A stretch of 64,000 bases of DNA from an uncultured Veillonella sp. (lineage in GTDB: Bacteria; Bacillota; Negativicutes; Veillonellales; Veillonellaceae), in the NCBI GenBank assembly GCA_900757715.1, contig CAAEOZ010000090.1, positions 5,395 through 69,394 on the forward strand, given 5' to 3'. The translations under genes were made by a program, and so were the position numbers. Each line of letters begins with the position of its first letter. Within the stretch, counting starts at the first letter, position 1. The notes below the pieces were generated by a model. That model searched no databases. It saw nothing but the letters and a program-made list of their open reading frames with translations, and was not told the DNA's origin. This document shows positions 17,316 through 26,223 of the stretch, piece after piece.

Positions 17316-19370
17316 ATGGGGTTAGTAGAATATAAACAAGACTTTGATGAAGAGATTAAGACGAGTGTATATGGAACAGGTGTTAGTACGAAAGCAGCTT
17401 TTTTAGAGGCTGCATCTGGATTACTAGGAGATAATGAACTTGAGTCTGAGTTTCAAATTGTCGAATATGAAGGTATAGGATATCGTCAACATAGATTACA
17501 GTTAGATGGATATGTTTATGGTGAGTTATCCAATTGTATGTCATTAGCACTTGTAGATTACCGTCATGATGATAGTGTAGTTACAGCTACAGATATTGAC
17601 ACAATAGTAAAACGTGCTAGATTTTTCCTTGAAGATATTGACTATATACTTAGTCATGCGGAGGAGAGTTCACCAGGATATGGATTGGCATTAGATATAA
17701 AGAATAATGTTTTTGATATTCAAAAATATAAAATTTATCTTTTTACTAATAATCCAATGTCTAATCGTATTAAGACTCTTGAAGCAGATCAAATTGGAGG
17801 TATTCCTATAGGATACCATGTATGGGATATAGCTAGATTATATGAATTATCTCAAAATTTGACTATGAAGGAAGATTACGAGATAGAATTTAGTGAGTTT
17901 AGCGATAAATCAATTCCTTGCTTATCAGTTACGAGTGGTGAAGATTATCAAGGCTATATGGCTTGTATTCCAGGAATTGTATTAGCAAAGTTATATATCA
18001 AGCTTGGTGCTAAACTATTAGAGAGCAATGTACGTTCTTTCTTACAGATTAGAGGAAAAGTTAATAAAGGTATCAGAAATACTATTATAAAAGAACCTAA
18101 TAAGTTTTTTGCATATAATAATGGTATTACATGTACTGCGGATTCTATCAAAATTGATAGTGATAATGGTACTCCAATATTAATATCCTGTCAAAATCTT
18201 CAAATTGTAAATGGTGGACAAACTACAGCTTCATTGGCATCAGCTCTTTTAGACAAAAAAGAACATTTAGAAAAAAATATTAATGATATTTATGTACCGA
18301 TGAAGATTTCTGTAGTTACAGATGAAAACTCGGCAGAGCTCGTTGCCAATATTTCTAGATATGCTAATAGTCAGAATAAAGTAAATGAAGCCGATTTATC
18401 TGCTAACCACCCGTATCATGTTAGAATTGAGCAATTGTCGAAAACAACTAGTGCTCCTGCTCTACATGGTCAACAGTTTGGTACATATTGGTACTATGAG
18501 CGTGCGCGTGGATCATATGCTCAAGAAACGCATAAAGCTACAGTATCTACTAAAAAGAATTTTGAAGCAAAATATCCTAAAAAACAGAAGTTTGATAAAA
18601 CTGAATTGGCAAAACTTGTTAATATATTTTCAAGTCGCCCACATATAGCTAGTGCCGGGGGGCAAAAAGCTTTTGTTCATTTTATGGAAGATATCTCTAA
18701 GGTATGGGACCGTAATCCTAAAGATTTTGGACCAAGTTATTTTAAAGAGCTAATTTGCTATAAAATTTTATTTAGAGAGACTGATAATGTTGTAAAGTCT
18801 TCAGAATGGTATGGTAGTTATAAGGCGAACATCGTAGCCTATACATTGAGTAAGCTTTTTGATATTATAGAAAAACGTTATAAAGGTAAGTCTATTAATT
18901 TTAACTATATCTGGAAAAATCAAAATATTAGTTTAGCGATGCGTAACCAGTTAAAAATTTTGACAAAATTCACACATGACTATTTGATTGATGATAGTAG
19001 AGATGTACAAAATGTTACAGAATGGGCTAAAAAAACTAATTGTTGGGACCGCTTTAAAATGATGCCTTTTTCTCTAGAAGGAGATTTCATTGATGAATTA
19101 GTCTTGACCTCTGAGCTAATAGCTGAAGGACCTAATACGACGGAGTGGACTGAAGATCTGGCTATGATTGAGGTTTTTAAGATAAAAGCATCTTTATGGT
19201 ACAATTTAAAAAGTTGGAATAGTAACCATTACGTGTTAACTCAAAAAGAAATAGATTTTATAGATTGTGCTATAAAAATCAATACTAAAGGATGGTACCC
19301 AAGTGCTAAACAATGTATTAAAATTTTAGAAACTCTTGACCGTGCCCGTTCAGAAGGTTTCCCTGAATAA
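17316..19370 (+). CDS. mzaD: MZA system AIPR-family protein
   Basis: Protein of 684 aa in the AIPR family, named for abortive infection phage resistance. The family's diagnostic segments are present: NNGITCTAD, then IVNGGQTTASLASAL near residue 298, then ANISRYANSQNKVNEADL near residue 345, all part of the predicted core. No transmembrane region was seen. The biochemical activity of AIPR proteins is not firmly established; an RNA or DNA processing role has been suggested for relatives. It is 12 bases after the nuclease gene with its own GGGAGAAAAT ribosome site, clearly in the same operon. Confidence 0.88.
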   Translation: MGLVEYKQDFDEEIKTSVYGTGVSTKAAFLEAASGLLGDNELESEFQIVEYEGIGYRQHRLQLDGYVYGELSNCMSLALVDYRHDDSVVTATDIDTIVKRARFFLEDIDYILSHAEESSPGYGLALDIKNNVFDIQKYKIYLFTNNPMSNRIKTLEADQIGGIPIGYHVWDIARLYELSQNLTMKEDYEIEFSEFSDKSIPCLSVTSGEDYQGYMACIPGIVLAKLYIKLGAKLLESNVRSFLQIRGKVNKGIRNTIIKEPNKFFAYNNGITCTADSIKIDSDNGTPILISCQNLQIVNGGQTTASLASALLDKKEHLEKNINDIYVPMKISVVTDENSAELVANISRYANSQNKVNEADLSANHPYHVRIEQLSKTTSAPALHGQQFGTYWYYERARGSYAQETHKATVSTKKNFEAKYPKKQKFDKTELAKLVNIFSSRPHIASAGGQKAFVHFMEDISKVWDRNPKDFGPSYFKELICYKILFRETDNVVKSSEWYGSYKANIVAYTLSKLFDIIEKRYKGKSINFNYIWKNQNISLAMRNQLKILTKFTHDYLIDDSRDVQNVTEWAKKTNCWDRFKMMPFSLEGDFIDELVLTSELIAEGPNTTEWTEDLAMIEVFKIKASLWYNLKSWNSNHYVLTQKEIDFIDCAIKINTKGWYPSAKQCIKILETLDRARSEGFPE

Positions 19371-19397
19371 GTTATATAGTAGTAAGGAGTAGTATTA

Positions 19398-20636
19398 ATG
19401 TTAAATGTAGTTGAAGCCTTTAGTGGCATTGGCAGTCAGGCTAAAGCATTAAAAAAATTAGGCATTGACTATAAAGTGGTTAATATACTGGAGTGGGATA
19501 TATCAGCTTTTGTTGCTTATGATTTTATACATAATGGTGCTCCAGACATAACTCCTTATAAGAATCTTACAAAACTAGAGTTATTAGAGCGATTAGTTCC
19601 ACTCAATCTAAGTAGTGATGGTAAGAATCCTGTCTCTAGAATTGCTTTAAAGGCGTGGTCAGTAGAAGCATTGCGAATTATATGGGCTGCATATAATAGA
19701 ACTCGTAATTTAGGTGATATTCAAAAAGTAGATCATCTTACTTTCCCGAGTGATGTTGATATATTAACATACTCTTTTCCTTGCCAAGATTTGTCTATTG
19801 GTGGTGCATGGCATAACAATCATTCCGGTATCGATCGTGATGCCAATAATCGATCAGGCTTACTTTGGGAGGTTGAAAGAATCTTAGAGTCCATTCAAGA
19901 GAATGGAAAAGAATTGCCTCGTTTTCTATTAATGGAAAATGTTAGTAATATTCTTTCTAAGCGACATGCATCTAATTTCAATGACTGGAAAAATCAGCTA
20001 GAGCGATTAGGTTATTACAACAAAGTATATACATTAGATGCATCTAATTTTGGTAGTCCACAGCGGCGTGTAAGAACCTTTATGGTTAGTGTTTTATTAT
20101 CGAATAATGATGCTCAGGCTTTGGTGGAGCAATATTTTAAAGATAATGATTTAGAAGAAAGGTTTAAGAATAAGCCTAAAAAACCTAAAAAGCTTGAACG
20201 TTTTTTACGAATGGATTACTCCAACACAATTTATAAAGAAGAGGCTAATATCTCTAATCCAAATGATACGCCATCTCGTCGTAAAATATATGAGGGGAAT
20301 GATATTCTTAATAAGCCCATAGGTTTTAATGAATATATTGGTACTCTAACGACTAAACAAGATCGACATCCCAACGCTGGTATTCTTGAATTTCCTGAAC
20401 ATCGTACAGGAGGTAGCCCTTATCGAAATCTAACTCCTAGAGAATGCTTCCTATTAATGGGATTTGATGAGTCTGATTATAATAGAATACTGAAATACAA
20501 CCCCCAACTACAAAAAAATAAGAAGCTTTATTCTCGTGAACGATTAGAACGTCTTGCAGGTAATAGTATAGTTATTGATGTATTAATTAAAATCTTTGAA
20601 CAAATTAATGAGTTAAAATTTTTAATTTATCGTTAA
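19398..20636 (+). CDS. C5-cytosine DNA methyltransferase of the MZA operon
   Basis: SAM-dependent DNA (cytosine-5)-methyltransferase, 412 aa. Motifs occur in canonical order: I (EAFSGIGSQAKALK, residues 6-19), IV with the catalytic cysteine (SFPCQDLSIGG near 126-136), VI (LLMENVSN near 180), VIII (GSPQRRVRTFMV near 218) and X (RLAGNSIVIDVL near 385). The target-recognition region between VIII and IX is long, so a specific short site is expected but cannot be read here. It most likely marks host DNA so that the Z1/nuclease complex spares it. It is the last gene of the operon, 27 bases after the AIPR gene, and is followed by a very strong terminator. Confidence 0.93.
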   Translation: MLNVVEAFSGIGSQAKALKKLGIDYKVVNILEWDISAFVAYDFIHNGAPDITPYKNLTKLELLERLVPLNLSSDGKNPVSRIALKAWSVEALRIIWAAYNRTRNLGDIQKVDHLTFPSDVDILTYSFPCQDLSIGGAWHNNHSGIDRDANNRSGLLWEVERILESIQENGKELPRFLLMENVSNILSKRHASNFNDWKNQLERLGYYNKVYTLDASNFGSPQRRVRTFMVSVLLSNNDAQALVEQYFKDNDLEERFKNKPKKPKKLERFLRMDYSNTIYKEEANISNPNDTPSRRKIYEGNDILNKPIGFNEYIGTLTTKQDRHPNAGILEFPEHRTGGSPYRNLTPRECFLLMGFDESDYNRILKYNPQLQKNKKLYSRERLERLAGNSIVIDVLIKIFEQINELKFLIYR

Positions 20637-20637
20637 C

Positions 20638-20694
20638 ATTAAAGGGGCTGTAACAGAATGTGGTTTTAACACATTCTGTTACAGCCCCTTTAAT
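20638..20694. terminator. Very strong bidirectional terminator
   Basis: A 25-bp perfect stem (20638-20662 with 20670-20694) around a 7-base loop, two bases after the methyltransferase stop. It separates the defence operon from the convergent permease operon. Confidence 0.9.
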
Positions 20695-20713
20695 GTTTTA
20701 TACATTTATTAAT

Positions 20714-20878
20714 TTAAGGCTGCCATTTCGAATATCCAAATCCCATCATAATAATGCTCACGACAAGCATGCCGTTACCAAGGGTAATGGTGCTTTCAGT
20801 TGTGGCTAGACAGGTGATAAAGGATCCGATACCCATAATGATTGTCCCTAGTATAGCAGATAGTTTATGAATTGCCAT
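20714..20878 (-). CDS. Small 54-aa membrane protein downstream of the cytosine permease
   Basis: Unlisted small ORF on the minus strand. It reads MAIHKLSAILGTIIMGIGSF at the N-terminus, then a short loop (CLATTESTITLGNG) and a second hydrophobic helix ending GYSKWQP, so it probably spans the membrane twice. Its ribosome site (AAGGGATG) overlaps the stop codon of the permease gene, and the two coding regions are 5 bases apart, so translation is coupled. It could be a small accessory subunit of the transporter. No family was recognised. Confidence 0.7.
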   Translation of the reverse strand: MAIHKLSAILGTIIMGIGSFITCLATTESTITLGNGMLVVSIIMMGFGYSKWQP

Positions 20879-20883
20879 GATAA

Positions 20884-22188
20884 TCATCCCTTGCTTTCAC
20901 TAACAACATTAGGTTTAACAATATACGTAATGAGTGCGTACAGTAGGGCACCGATTACAATCCCGTTCAGCGAAGCCAGTCCGAATGGTATGAATTTAAC
21001 ACAGACCAATGCGATGGCCCATGTAATCCATGGAACTAGATTCCATTTTTTGAAAGTCGCTTTGTTGTAATCGATATATTTTCCGCGATGAACCAGGTAA
21101 AAGTCTGCTAAGATAATGCCGCATAGTGGCGGAACGATGATGCCTAGTGTACTTAAGAATACAAAGAGGGAGTCAATTTTATATGGCTGTGTCATTGTTG
21201 CTAATGCAGAGATAGCAATGAGCACGGCTAGCATAATATTTCTGTTTAGTTTGAAAGAATTTGCTAGGTTTAATGATGTGGAATACAGGTTCGCACCATT
21301 TGTGGTAAAGATATTTGTAGTCAACAATAGTAAGCTTGGGAATACAAGACCAAAGCTTAATAGTACGTTGATTAAGTCACCATCATTCATAGCAACGCCT
21401 GCGATAGCACCGCAGCTGATCATTAAGGTATTGCCGCCTAATAGACCAATTGTGCTCGCTGTAATAACATCTTTCTTGCTTTTACCATAGCGCATAATAT
21501 CGGCGATACATGTAGCAGTAGACAAAATCCATGTACCGATAACGATGGTAATGCCTGACAGTAAATCGATAGGTTGCAATGGCACATAGTTAAATAGTTC
21601 TTGCCAGCCACCGATTGTTTGAACCGAGCGAGCCGCTGTTCCTAGTGAAAGGAATACGATAGATGGAATCGCAATATAGCCGAATACGGCGAGGGATTTA
21701 ATGCCGAGAACTGCAAAGATACCCATGATAACGGCGCTAAGCATCATCGCAATGATTTCGCCTGTGTAGGAAAGGTTAAAAACTTGAGCAATAAAATGTC
21801 CATATAAAGCCGCTTGAATCGTGTACCAACCTAGATTGACGATAGGTACAAAGAGAGAGGCAATTCTAGATCCTTCCTGACCGAAGCTGTATCTCGTCAA
21901 AAGGGCAAAGGTAAGGCCTGTTTTATAGGCGATTACACTCACTAGCCCTGCGATGATACATAAGAAAATGTTGCCTAGAATCATGGCTAATAGTAATTCG
22001 TTAAAAGTTAGCCCTGCCGCTAATCCACCACCAGCCATCATACTAGTTACAAGAAAAACGAATCCAGTCCAAACAATGGTGAGAGAAAAGCACGACTTCC
22101 TTGCTCCTAACGGGACAGGCTCTCTAGAATACTCATTATCTGTGTTCGTATCAACTGGTTCAACAAACTCTAATTTCTCCTTACTCAT
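20884..22188 (-). CDS. codB: NCS1-family cytosine/purine permease (CodB-like)
   Basis: Integral membrane transporter of 434 aa with about 12 predicted helices, of the nucleobase:cation symporter-1 family. Features typical of CodB include the early P-V-P-L-G-A-R segment before helix 1, TSMMAGGGLAAGLTF in helix 1-2, and FALLTRYSFGQEGSR in the loop before helix 3. It probably imports cytosine or a related base with a cation. No deaminase (codA) is adjacent, so the substrate is not certain. A GGAGTATAG ribosome site precedes the ATG. Expression is likely controlled by the attenuator hairpin in its 5' region. A tiny membrane protein is co-transcribed downstream. Confidence 0.88.
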   Translation of the reverse strand: MSKEKLEFVEPVDTNTDNEYSREPVPLGARKSCFSLTIVWTGFVFLVTSMMAGGGLAAGLTFNELLLAMILGNIFLCIIAGLVSVIAYKTGLTFALLTRYSFGQEGSRIASLFVPIVNLGWYTIQAALYGHFIAQVFNLSYTGEIIAMMLSAVIMGIFAVLGIKSLAVFGYIAIPSIVFLSLGTAARSVQTIGGWQELFNYVPLQPIDLLSGITIVIGTWILSTATCIADIMRYGKSKKDVITASTIGLLGGNTLMISCGAIAGVAMNDGDLINVLLSFGLVFPSLLLLTTNIFTTNGANLYSTSLNLANSFKLNRNIMLAVLIAISALATMTQPYKIDSLFVFLSTLGIIVPPLCGIILADFYLVHRGKYIDYNKATFKKWNLVPWITWAIALVCVKFIPFGLASLNGIVIGALLYALITYIVKPNVVSESKG

Positions 22189-22212
22189 ACATCTATACTC
22201 CTTTACGTAATA

Positions 22213-22257
22213 AAAAAGCTACCATGATGCGTTTTAAGATTTATATAAGCATGGTAG
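22213..22257 (-). promoter_or_regulatory. Transcription attenuator upstream of the cytosine permease
   Basis: On the minus strand CTACCATG pairs with CATGGTAG and is followed by a run of six T residues and then the permease ribosome site. A terminator sits inside the 5' untranslated region, with no minus-strand gene upstream of it. This implies control by premature termination. The sensing part upstream was not matched to a known riboswitch. Confidence 0.6.
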
Positions 22258-22570
22258 TAAAGACCTATTATGTAGTGTAAATATAGTGGATTTCTCTAAT
22301 AAAGGATACATATTTAATTTGTCATAAACGAATGGTATTTGTCTTCATTAAAACATACGGGGAATGAATATTCAATATGTATACTATGCATATTGAGCAA
22401 TGTTGAGAATGATCGTTTCTTTGCTATTGATATTGGTTGGATACATTAAGTTTTAAAGGAGAATGTAATAGACATGCCGTTGAAACAAAAATAAGTGAGA
22501 CTTATAATTGTAATATATTAAGTAACTATATTTATTATTTAGTGTGTAAGGTGTATTAGGGAGATTAAAA

Positions 22571-23302
22571 ATGAAAGAAAAATTGAAGTTATTTGTTTGT
22601 ATGTGTTTTAGTATTGTGTGCTTAGTTTCTGCATTAACTATTGAAGCAGCTCAAGTGCCATTAGATAGTGTTATCCGTACATCTCAAAAGGTTGCAGGCG
22701 ATTGGTATGATGCTAGTGGTAATAAGGTATTGAGTATTTCCAATGGGTATATTAATGGCTGTCGTATTGTTGATGGTGCTGATTTTGTTGGTGGCTATCC
22801 TGGTGCAGGCGTTTTTATTATTCAAGAGGCTCAAGGTAGAAAAGCTATTCATTTACAATGGTTAGGTAATGGTGATCATAAAACCTTAATCATGAATAAA
22901 AAAGAACAACTAACCAATAAGCTACAAAAAGAGCATTATGAATCTGTTAATGGAGTTTATTTGGGGATGAATCAACAAGCAGTTATTGATTTACTAGGTA
23001 CGCCAAGCTCCAGTGAAAAGATGTATAGTCGTGAAACATTAAAATATTCGAATTTAGGACTTAAAGTAGTGACTGAGCATTATATGGTTACAGTTATTAC
23101 TCTTACTGGTAAAAATGCTCATTTTGCAAAATCTGGATTGAGTATTGATTCATCAATGCTAGATTATTACAACTTCTATCAATTTAATAGAATGCCTTCG
23201 GAGCTTTCAAAAGATAAATACCAAGGACCATTCTCCATTGGTCATGGTGAATATATATTCTTTGATGGTAACGAGGTTTCTCTCACTATGTATAATACTT
23301 AG
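22571..23302 (+). CDS. Secreted protein of unknown function
   Basis: Protein of 243 aa with an N-terminal signal peptide (LFVCMCFSIVCLVSA, cleavage near IEA-AQ). The mature N-terminal half contains a short beta-rich segment (GDWYDASGNKVLSISNGY), like a lipocalin- or heme-test-type domain. From about residue 125 the stretch NGVYLGMNQQAVIDLLGTPS resembles the G-M-x(n)-V-x-x-x-L-G-x-P start of BamE/SmpA-like domains. No family was assigned. An AGGGAG ribosome site precedes the ATG. It is transcribed away from the permease operon. Confidence 0.7.
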   Translation: MKEKLKLFVCMCFSIVCLVSALTIEAAQVPLDSVIRTSQKVAGDWYDASGNKVLSISNGYINGCRIVDGADFVGGYPGAGVFIIQEAQGRKAIHLQWLGNGDHKTLIMNKKEQLTNKLQKEHYESVNGVYLGMNQQAVIDLLGTPSSSEKMYSRETLKYSNLGLKVVTEHYMVTVITLTGKNAHFAKSGLSIDSSMLDYYNFYQFNRMPSELSKDKYQGPFSIGHGEYIFFDGNEVSLTMYNT

Positions 23303-23426
23303 TATGGCTAGAATAATTTGTCATTTAGATTATACTGTATCAGAGTAGTATGGATTATTGCTTGGGTTTCAAAGGTTAGATGTTTATTTAGTAAGATATT
23401 TAATTTATATAAAGGAATATCAGAAT

Positions 23427-24281
23427 ATGGGATATATTGAGTTTATATTAATGTACATAACAGATATATCAAGATCTTTTAAAGAGGTAATAAACTTTAT
23501 AGGAAGTCTTTCTGCATCTGTTATTACGATTTATTTAGGATATTTAACGCTAAGAAAGTCAGTGAGATTTATTGGATATACTTCTTATAATAGTGTGTGG
23601 AATGGTAGTAGTTATGGTATTACTCTTTTTAATAATAGTTTGACTGCAGTGTGTATTAATGAAATTTTATTGGTATTCGATTCAAATAAATATTTACCAA
23701 TACTATTAAGAAACTTCAATGAACCACTTACAATTGAGCCTCGCCGTATTATAGAGGTCAAGTCTAATCCTATTAGTAAATATATTAATATAAATGATGA
23801 TAAGTTAAGTGTTAAAGGCGTTATTATTAAATATGCTACTGGAGAATATGTATTTTGTAATTTTAGATATAATGGTATATTTCAATGGGTAAGAAATAAA
23901 TTAAACTGTCATATATGGATAAATAAAAAACAAAATAGATATGTATGGTTAAATAAAAAACTGCATAGATGTACATGGATAAATAAAATAGTGAAAGACT
24001 TTAATGAGATTCAAAGTATTCGTAAGACCTTTGGTGATACAGTTATTGGTTGTGCTGTTAAATATATTGTTAATATTACCTATAATGATACTAATACAAG
24101 TGAGCGTATTTATATATTACGAAATGGTACATTAAGTCAATCGATTAGCAATAGTAATATAAGTATTGGATGTATAGATAGTCAATATCTAAATAGTGAT
24201 AAACAATTATACGATTTTTTAAAAACTATGTTTACGTCAAATGAAAATATTTGTATATCTATTGATGATATGGATAAATAA
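23427..24281 (+). CDS. Hypothetical membrane-anchored protein with an internal 10-residue repeat
   Basis: Protein of about 284 aa with one or two N-terminal hydrophobic helices (residues about 20-45, SLSASVITIYLGYLTL) and a soluble beta-rich domain. It contains three tandem copies of about 10 residues around position 165-190: IWINKKQNR, VWLNKKLHR and TWINKIVKD, encoded by a 30-base tandem repeat at 23911-23995. Family not recognised. The start at ATG 23427 is tentative; an upstream TTG would add 23 residues. It is very AT-rich and sits at the edge of an accessory region. Confidence 0.6.
   Translation: MGYIEFILMYITDISRSFKEVINFIGSLSASVITIYLGYLTLRKSVRFIGYTSYNSVWNGSSYGITLFNNSLTAVCINEILLVFDSNKYLPILLRNFNEPLTIEPRRIIEVKSNPISKYININDDKLSVKGVIIKYATGEYVFCNFRYNGIFQWVRNKLNCHIWINKKQNRYVWLNKKLHRCTWINKIVKDFNEIQSIRKTFGDTVIGCAVKYIVNITYNDTNTSERIYILRNGTLSQSISNSNISIGCIDSQYLNSDKQLYDFLKTMFTSNENICISIDDMDK
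23911..23995 (+). repeat. Intragenic 30-base tandem repeat (about 2.8 copies)
   Basis: Units start at 23911, 23941 and 23971 and share ATGG-T-AAATAAAA and ATAGAT blocks. They encode the W-x-N-K-K decapeptide repeat of the surrounding protein. Confidence 0.75.
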
Positions 24282-24365
24282 TTTGAATATCTATTTTTAG
24301 ATATGTAGATTAAATTTATTTAAATACTTTATGTGACTATTTATAGTCTTAAGTCTTATTTGCAG

Positions 24366-24410
24366 GCACGTTCTCACGAGTGTAGTATACTTATACTAAT
24401 GAGAACGTGC
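24366..24410 (+). promoter_or_regulatory. Leader hairpin of secreted paralog 1
   Basis: GCACGTTCTCA (24366-24376) pairs with TGAGAACGTGC (24400-24410). The loop holds TAGTATACTTATACTA, itself a small palindrome. The same loop but a different, compensated stem occurs before the paralog at 28153. Confidence 0.7.
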
Positions 24411-24434
24411 TTATTGTTGTTTGAGAGGTGTTAT

Positions 24435-25658
24435 ATGAAATTAAAAAGTATATTGTTGGGATTGGCTGTAGCGCTAGCTTTTACCATGCCTATTTATGCG
24501 GCGCAGTATACTGTTCCTGAAGGGCAACCACCTGTGCCAGGGGCTGATGCAAGTATTCCAGATAATGCGTATCAGAACTATCGTTATGGTGATATTCGTA
24601 AAGCGCCTAATTTTGAAATACAAGAGGTACTTAAGCTTAGATATAAAGAGATAGATGAGCTTGTTCGTAATCGCAAGATAAGTGTAGAAGATGCAGAAGC
24701 ACTTAAGAAAGTAAATGTTAAGTATATGGATTTGACTTCTCATGATTCTACGGTCATACTACTACATGAAGATGGCTTTAATGCTAAGATGACGGCACCT
24801 ATTAGAGCTGTAACTGGGATATTTACTCCTTTAAAGTCTGATGGTATTACGTCTTTTGCTGTAGACCGTTATGCACTTGCATCGCTTTCAGGTACTATAG
24901 TAACAACTGAGGACAACTATAATGAAAATAGCGAATTGCGTAAAGGTATGTTTATTTATCCTGGTTTTAAATCGGCCTATTGGAGCATAAGTGATGAATC
25001 AGTAAGAAATGATAGTCCTATGATTTTAGCTTATGTTACATTTGATAGTGATTCTAATCGACATTATATTGTTGGATTAAGTAAATTTCACCAACCAAAT
25101 GTAAAGGAACTAGAAACAGAAATGGCTAATGTCGTGATTCCCTCTATCCAGCTGTTAGATGAATTAGCACGTATTAGTAATCTTGTTAAATGGGATAATA
25201 TTACGTATCGCTTGCCTAAAGGGATGATGTTGAAAGCGGAAGAAAAGGTTGATTCTGAGTATAGTAGGCGAGTATATTATGGTCAAGGGTTAGAGTTAGT
25301 TATTGATAGAGGTCCTATTGTACATGATGATAGTGCAATGAGTGGATACTTTAATCGTATTTTTGCGGATTACCTCTATGGTTCTTCATCACCTTTATTA
25401 CGAGATATACCAATTCAATCGGCCATAGTCTGGAATAACGGTGTACCTACATATCTTATGGATCAACATAATCCAGGTAAACAATCACATATATTCCAAT
25501 TAATACAAGACAATCAGTATGAATATGATATGCATCTTACCTATGAGGATGGAAAGGCAAAATATAATCATATTGAACTACGCAATATAATGGAATATTT
25601 AGATTTTAAAAATGCTAAAGAGTTAAGAAGAAAAGCAGAAATAAAGACAAAGAAATAA
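24435..25658 (+). CDS. Secreted PGAD-motif protein, paralog 1
   Basis: Exported protein of 407 aa with signal peptide (LKSILLGLAVALAFTMP, cleavage near IYA-AQ). The mature N-terminus has GQPPVPGADASIPDNAYQNY, shared with the genes at 28153 and 31054. All three also share a C-terminal block: V-V-W-N-N-x-I/V-P, a Y-x-Y segment, and L-R-x-M-I/M-E-Y-x-x-F near the end. No known enzyme motif or membrane helix was seen, so it is probably periplasmic or surface-exposed. The ATG at 24435 follows GAGAGGTG and begins the signal peptide; the upstream frame overlaps the leader hairpin. Function unknown. Confidence 0.8.
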   Translation: MKLKSILLGLAVALAFTMPIYAAQYTVPEGQPPVPGADASIPDNAYQNYRYGDIRKAPNFEIQEVLKLRYKEIDELVRNRKISVEDAEALKKVNVKYMDLTSHDSTVILLHEDGFNAKMTAPIRAVTGIFTPLKSDGITSFAVDRYALASLSGTIVTTEDNYNENSELRKGMFIYPGFKSAYWSISDESVRNDSPMILAYVTFDSDSNRHYIVGLSKFHQPNVKELETEMANVVIPSIQLLDELARISNLVKWDNITYRLPKGMMLKAEEKVDSEYSRRVYYGQGLELVIDRGPIVHDDSAMSGYFNRIFADYLYGSSSPLLRDIPIQSAIVWNNGVPTYLMDQHNPGKQSHIFQLIQDNQYEYDMHLTYEDGKAKYNHIELRNIMEYLDFKNAKELRRKAEIKTKK

Positions 25659-25674
25659 GCAAAAGAAATACATA

Positions 25675-25703
25675 AAAGGCCGTACCTTTTGGTACGGTCT
25701 TTG
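25675..25703 (+). terminator. Intrinsic terminator
   Basis: GGCCGTACC pairs with GGTACGGTC (one G-T pair) and is followed by TTT. It ends secreted paralog 1. Confidence 0.75.
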
Positions 25704-25740
25704 CTACATTTATCTATATATTCCTATTATTCGTTCCTTA

Positions 25741-25769
25741 TTGTATCGTATATTAGTTCGTTCTATAAT
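25741..25769 (+). promoter_or_regulatory. Promoter of type I toxin copy 1
   Basis: TTGTAT (25741-25746) and TATAAT (25764-25769) are separated by 17 bases. The same arrangement occurs at copy 3 (29966-29994). Confidence 0.8.
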
Positions 25770-25830
25770 AGACTTAGGATAGTTAGATGAGGTTGGGCCT
25801 CTCTTCGTCATCGAAGGGAGGGATAAGCCT

Positions 25831-25932
25831 ATGAGTGATTATGAAATAATCATGCTCTTATTACAGGTAATAACGGTTGTTATTGCCTTTGGGGCATTAA
25901 TAGCGCTTATTTGTCTCACAAAAGACAAATAG
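25831..25932 (+). CDS. Holin-like type I toxin, copy 1
   Basis: Unlisted 33-aa hydrophobic peptide starting MSDYEIIMLLLQVITVVIAF and ending in a Lys/Asp-rich tail. Size and layout (short polar head, one helix, charged tail) match the 'putative holin-like toxin' type I family of Firmicutes (TxpA/BsrG group), which damages the membrane when unrepressed. Its ribosome site lies in a 5' hairpin (CCTCTCTTCG with CGAAGGGAGG) that would limit translation. A convergent promoter produces an antisense RNA over the 3' end. One of three copies in 4.5 kb. Confidence 0.8.
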   Translation: MSDYEIIMLLLQVITVVIAFGALIALICLTKDK

Positions 25933-26032
25933 CCCTCCGTTGCCTAGTGTAACTAGATAACTGAAAGGCCATTTCCTAATCTTTTTTTTCAATTTCGAGA
26001 TGCGCCTGACGTTTCGACTCGTCTGACTATCT
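25916..26032 (-). ncRNA. Antisense RNA antitoxin, copy 1
   Basis: Minus-strand promoter TTGACG (26062-26067) plus TATAAT (26039-26044), spacer 17. The RNA would run into the 3' end of the toxin gene and stop after the AAATGGCC...GGCTATTT stem near a T-run. Its ends are inferred from the promoter and hairpin, not mapped. Confidence 0.7.
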
Positions 26033-26121
26033 TCTTATATTATAGTAAGGTTATTATATATCGTCAAATTATGATGAACACGTGTATGGCATACAGTTTG
26101 ATGAGGGTATTGTAAAATGAG

Positions 26122-26156
26122 AAAACTCCTATTGGCTTTCACCGATAGGAGTTTTT
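26122..26156. terminator. Terminator, probably of the minus-strand symporter gene
   Basis: AAAACTCCTAT pairs with ATAGGAGTTTT across a 12-base loop, with T-runs possible on both strands. Confidence 0.8.
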
Positions 26157-26223
26157 GGTTTTATAATTGTAATTTTATAGTACTTTTAGGCCTATTATTA
26201 AGTCACAGATTATAACAAACTAA

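Noticed and set aside
12000..20700. Prophage or integrative element around the defence operon
   Set aside because: No integrase, structural phage gene or flanking direct repeat was found; only terminators bound the operon.
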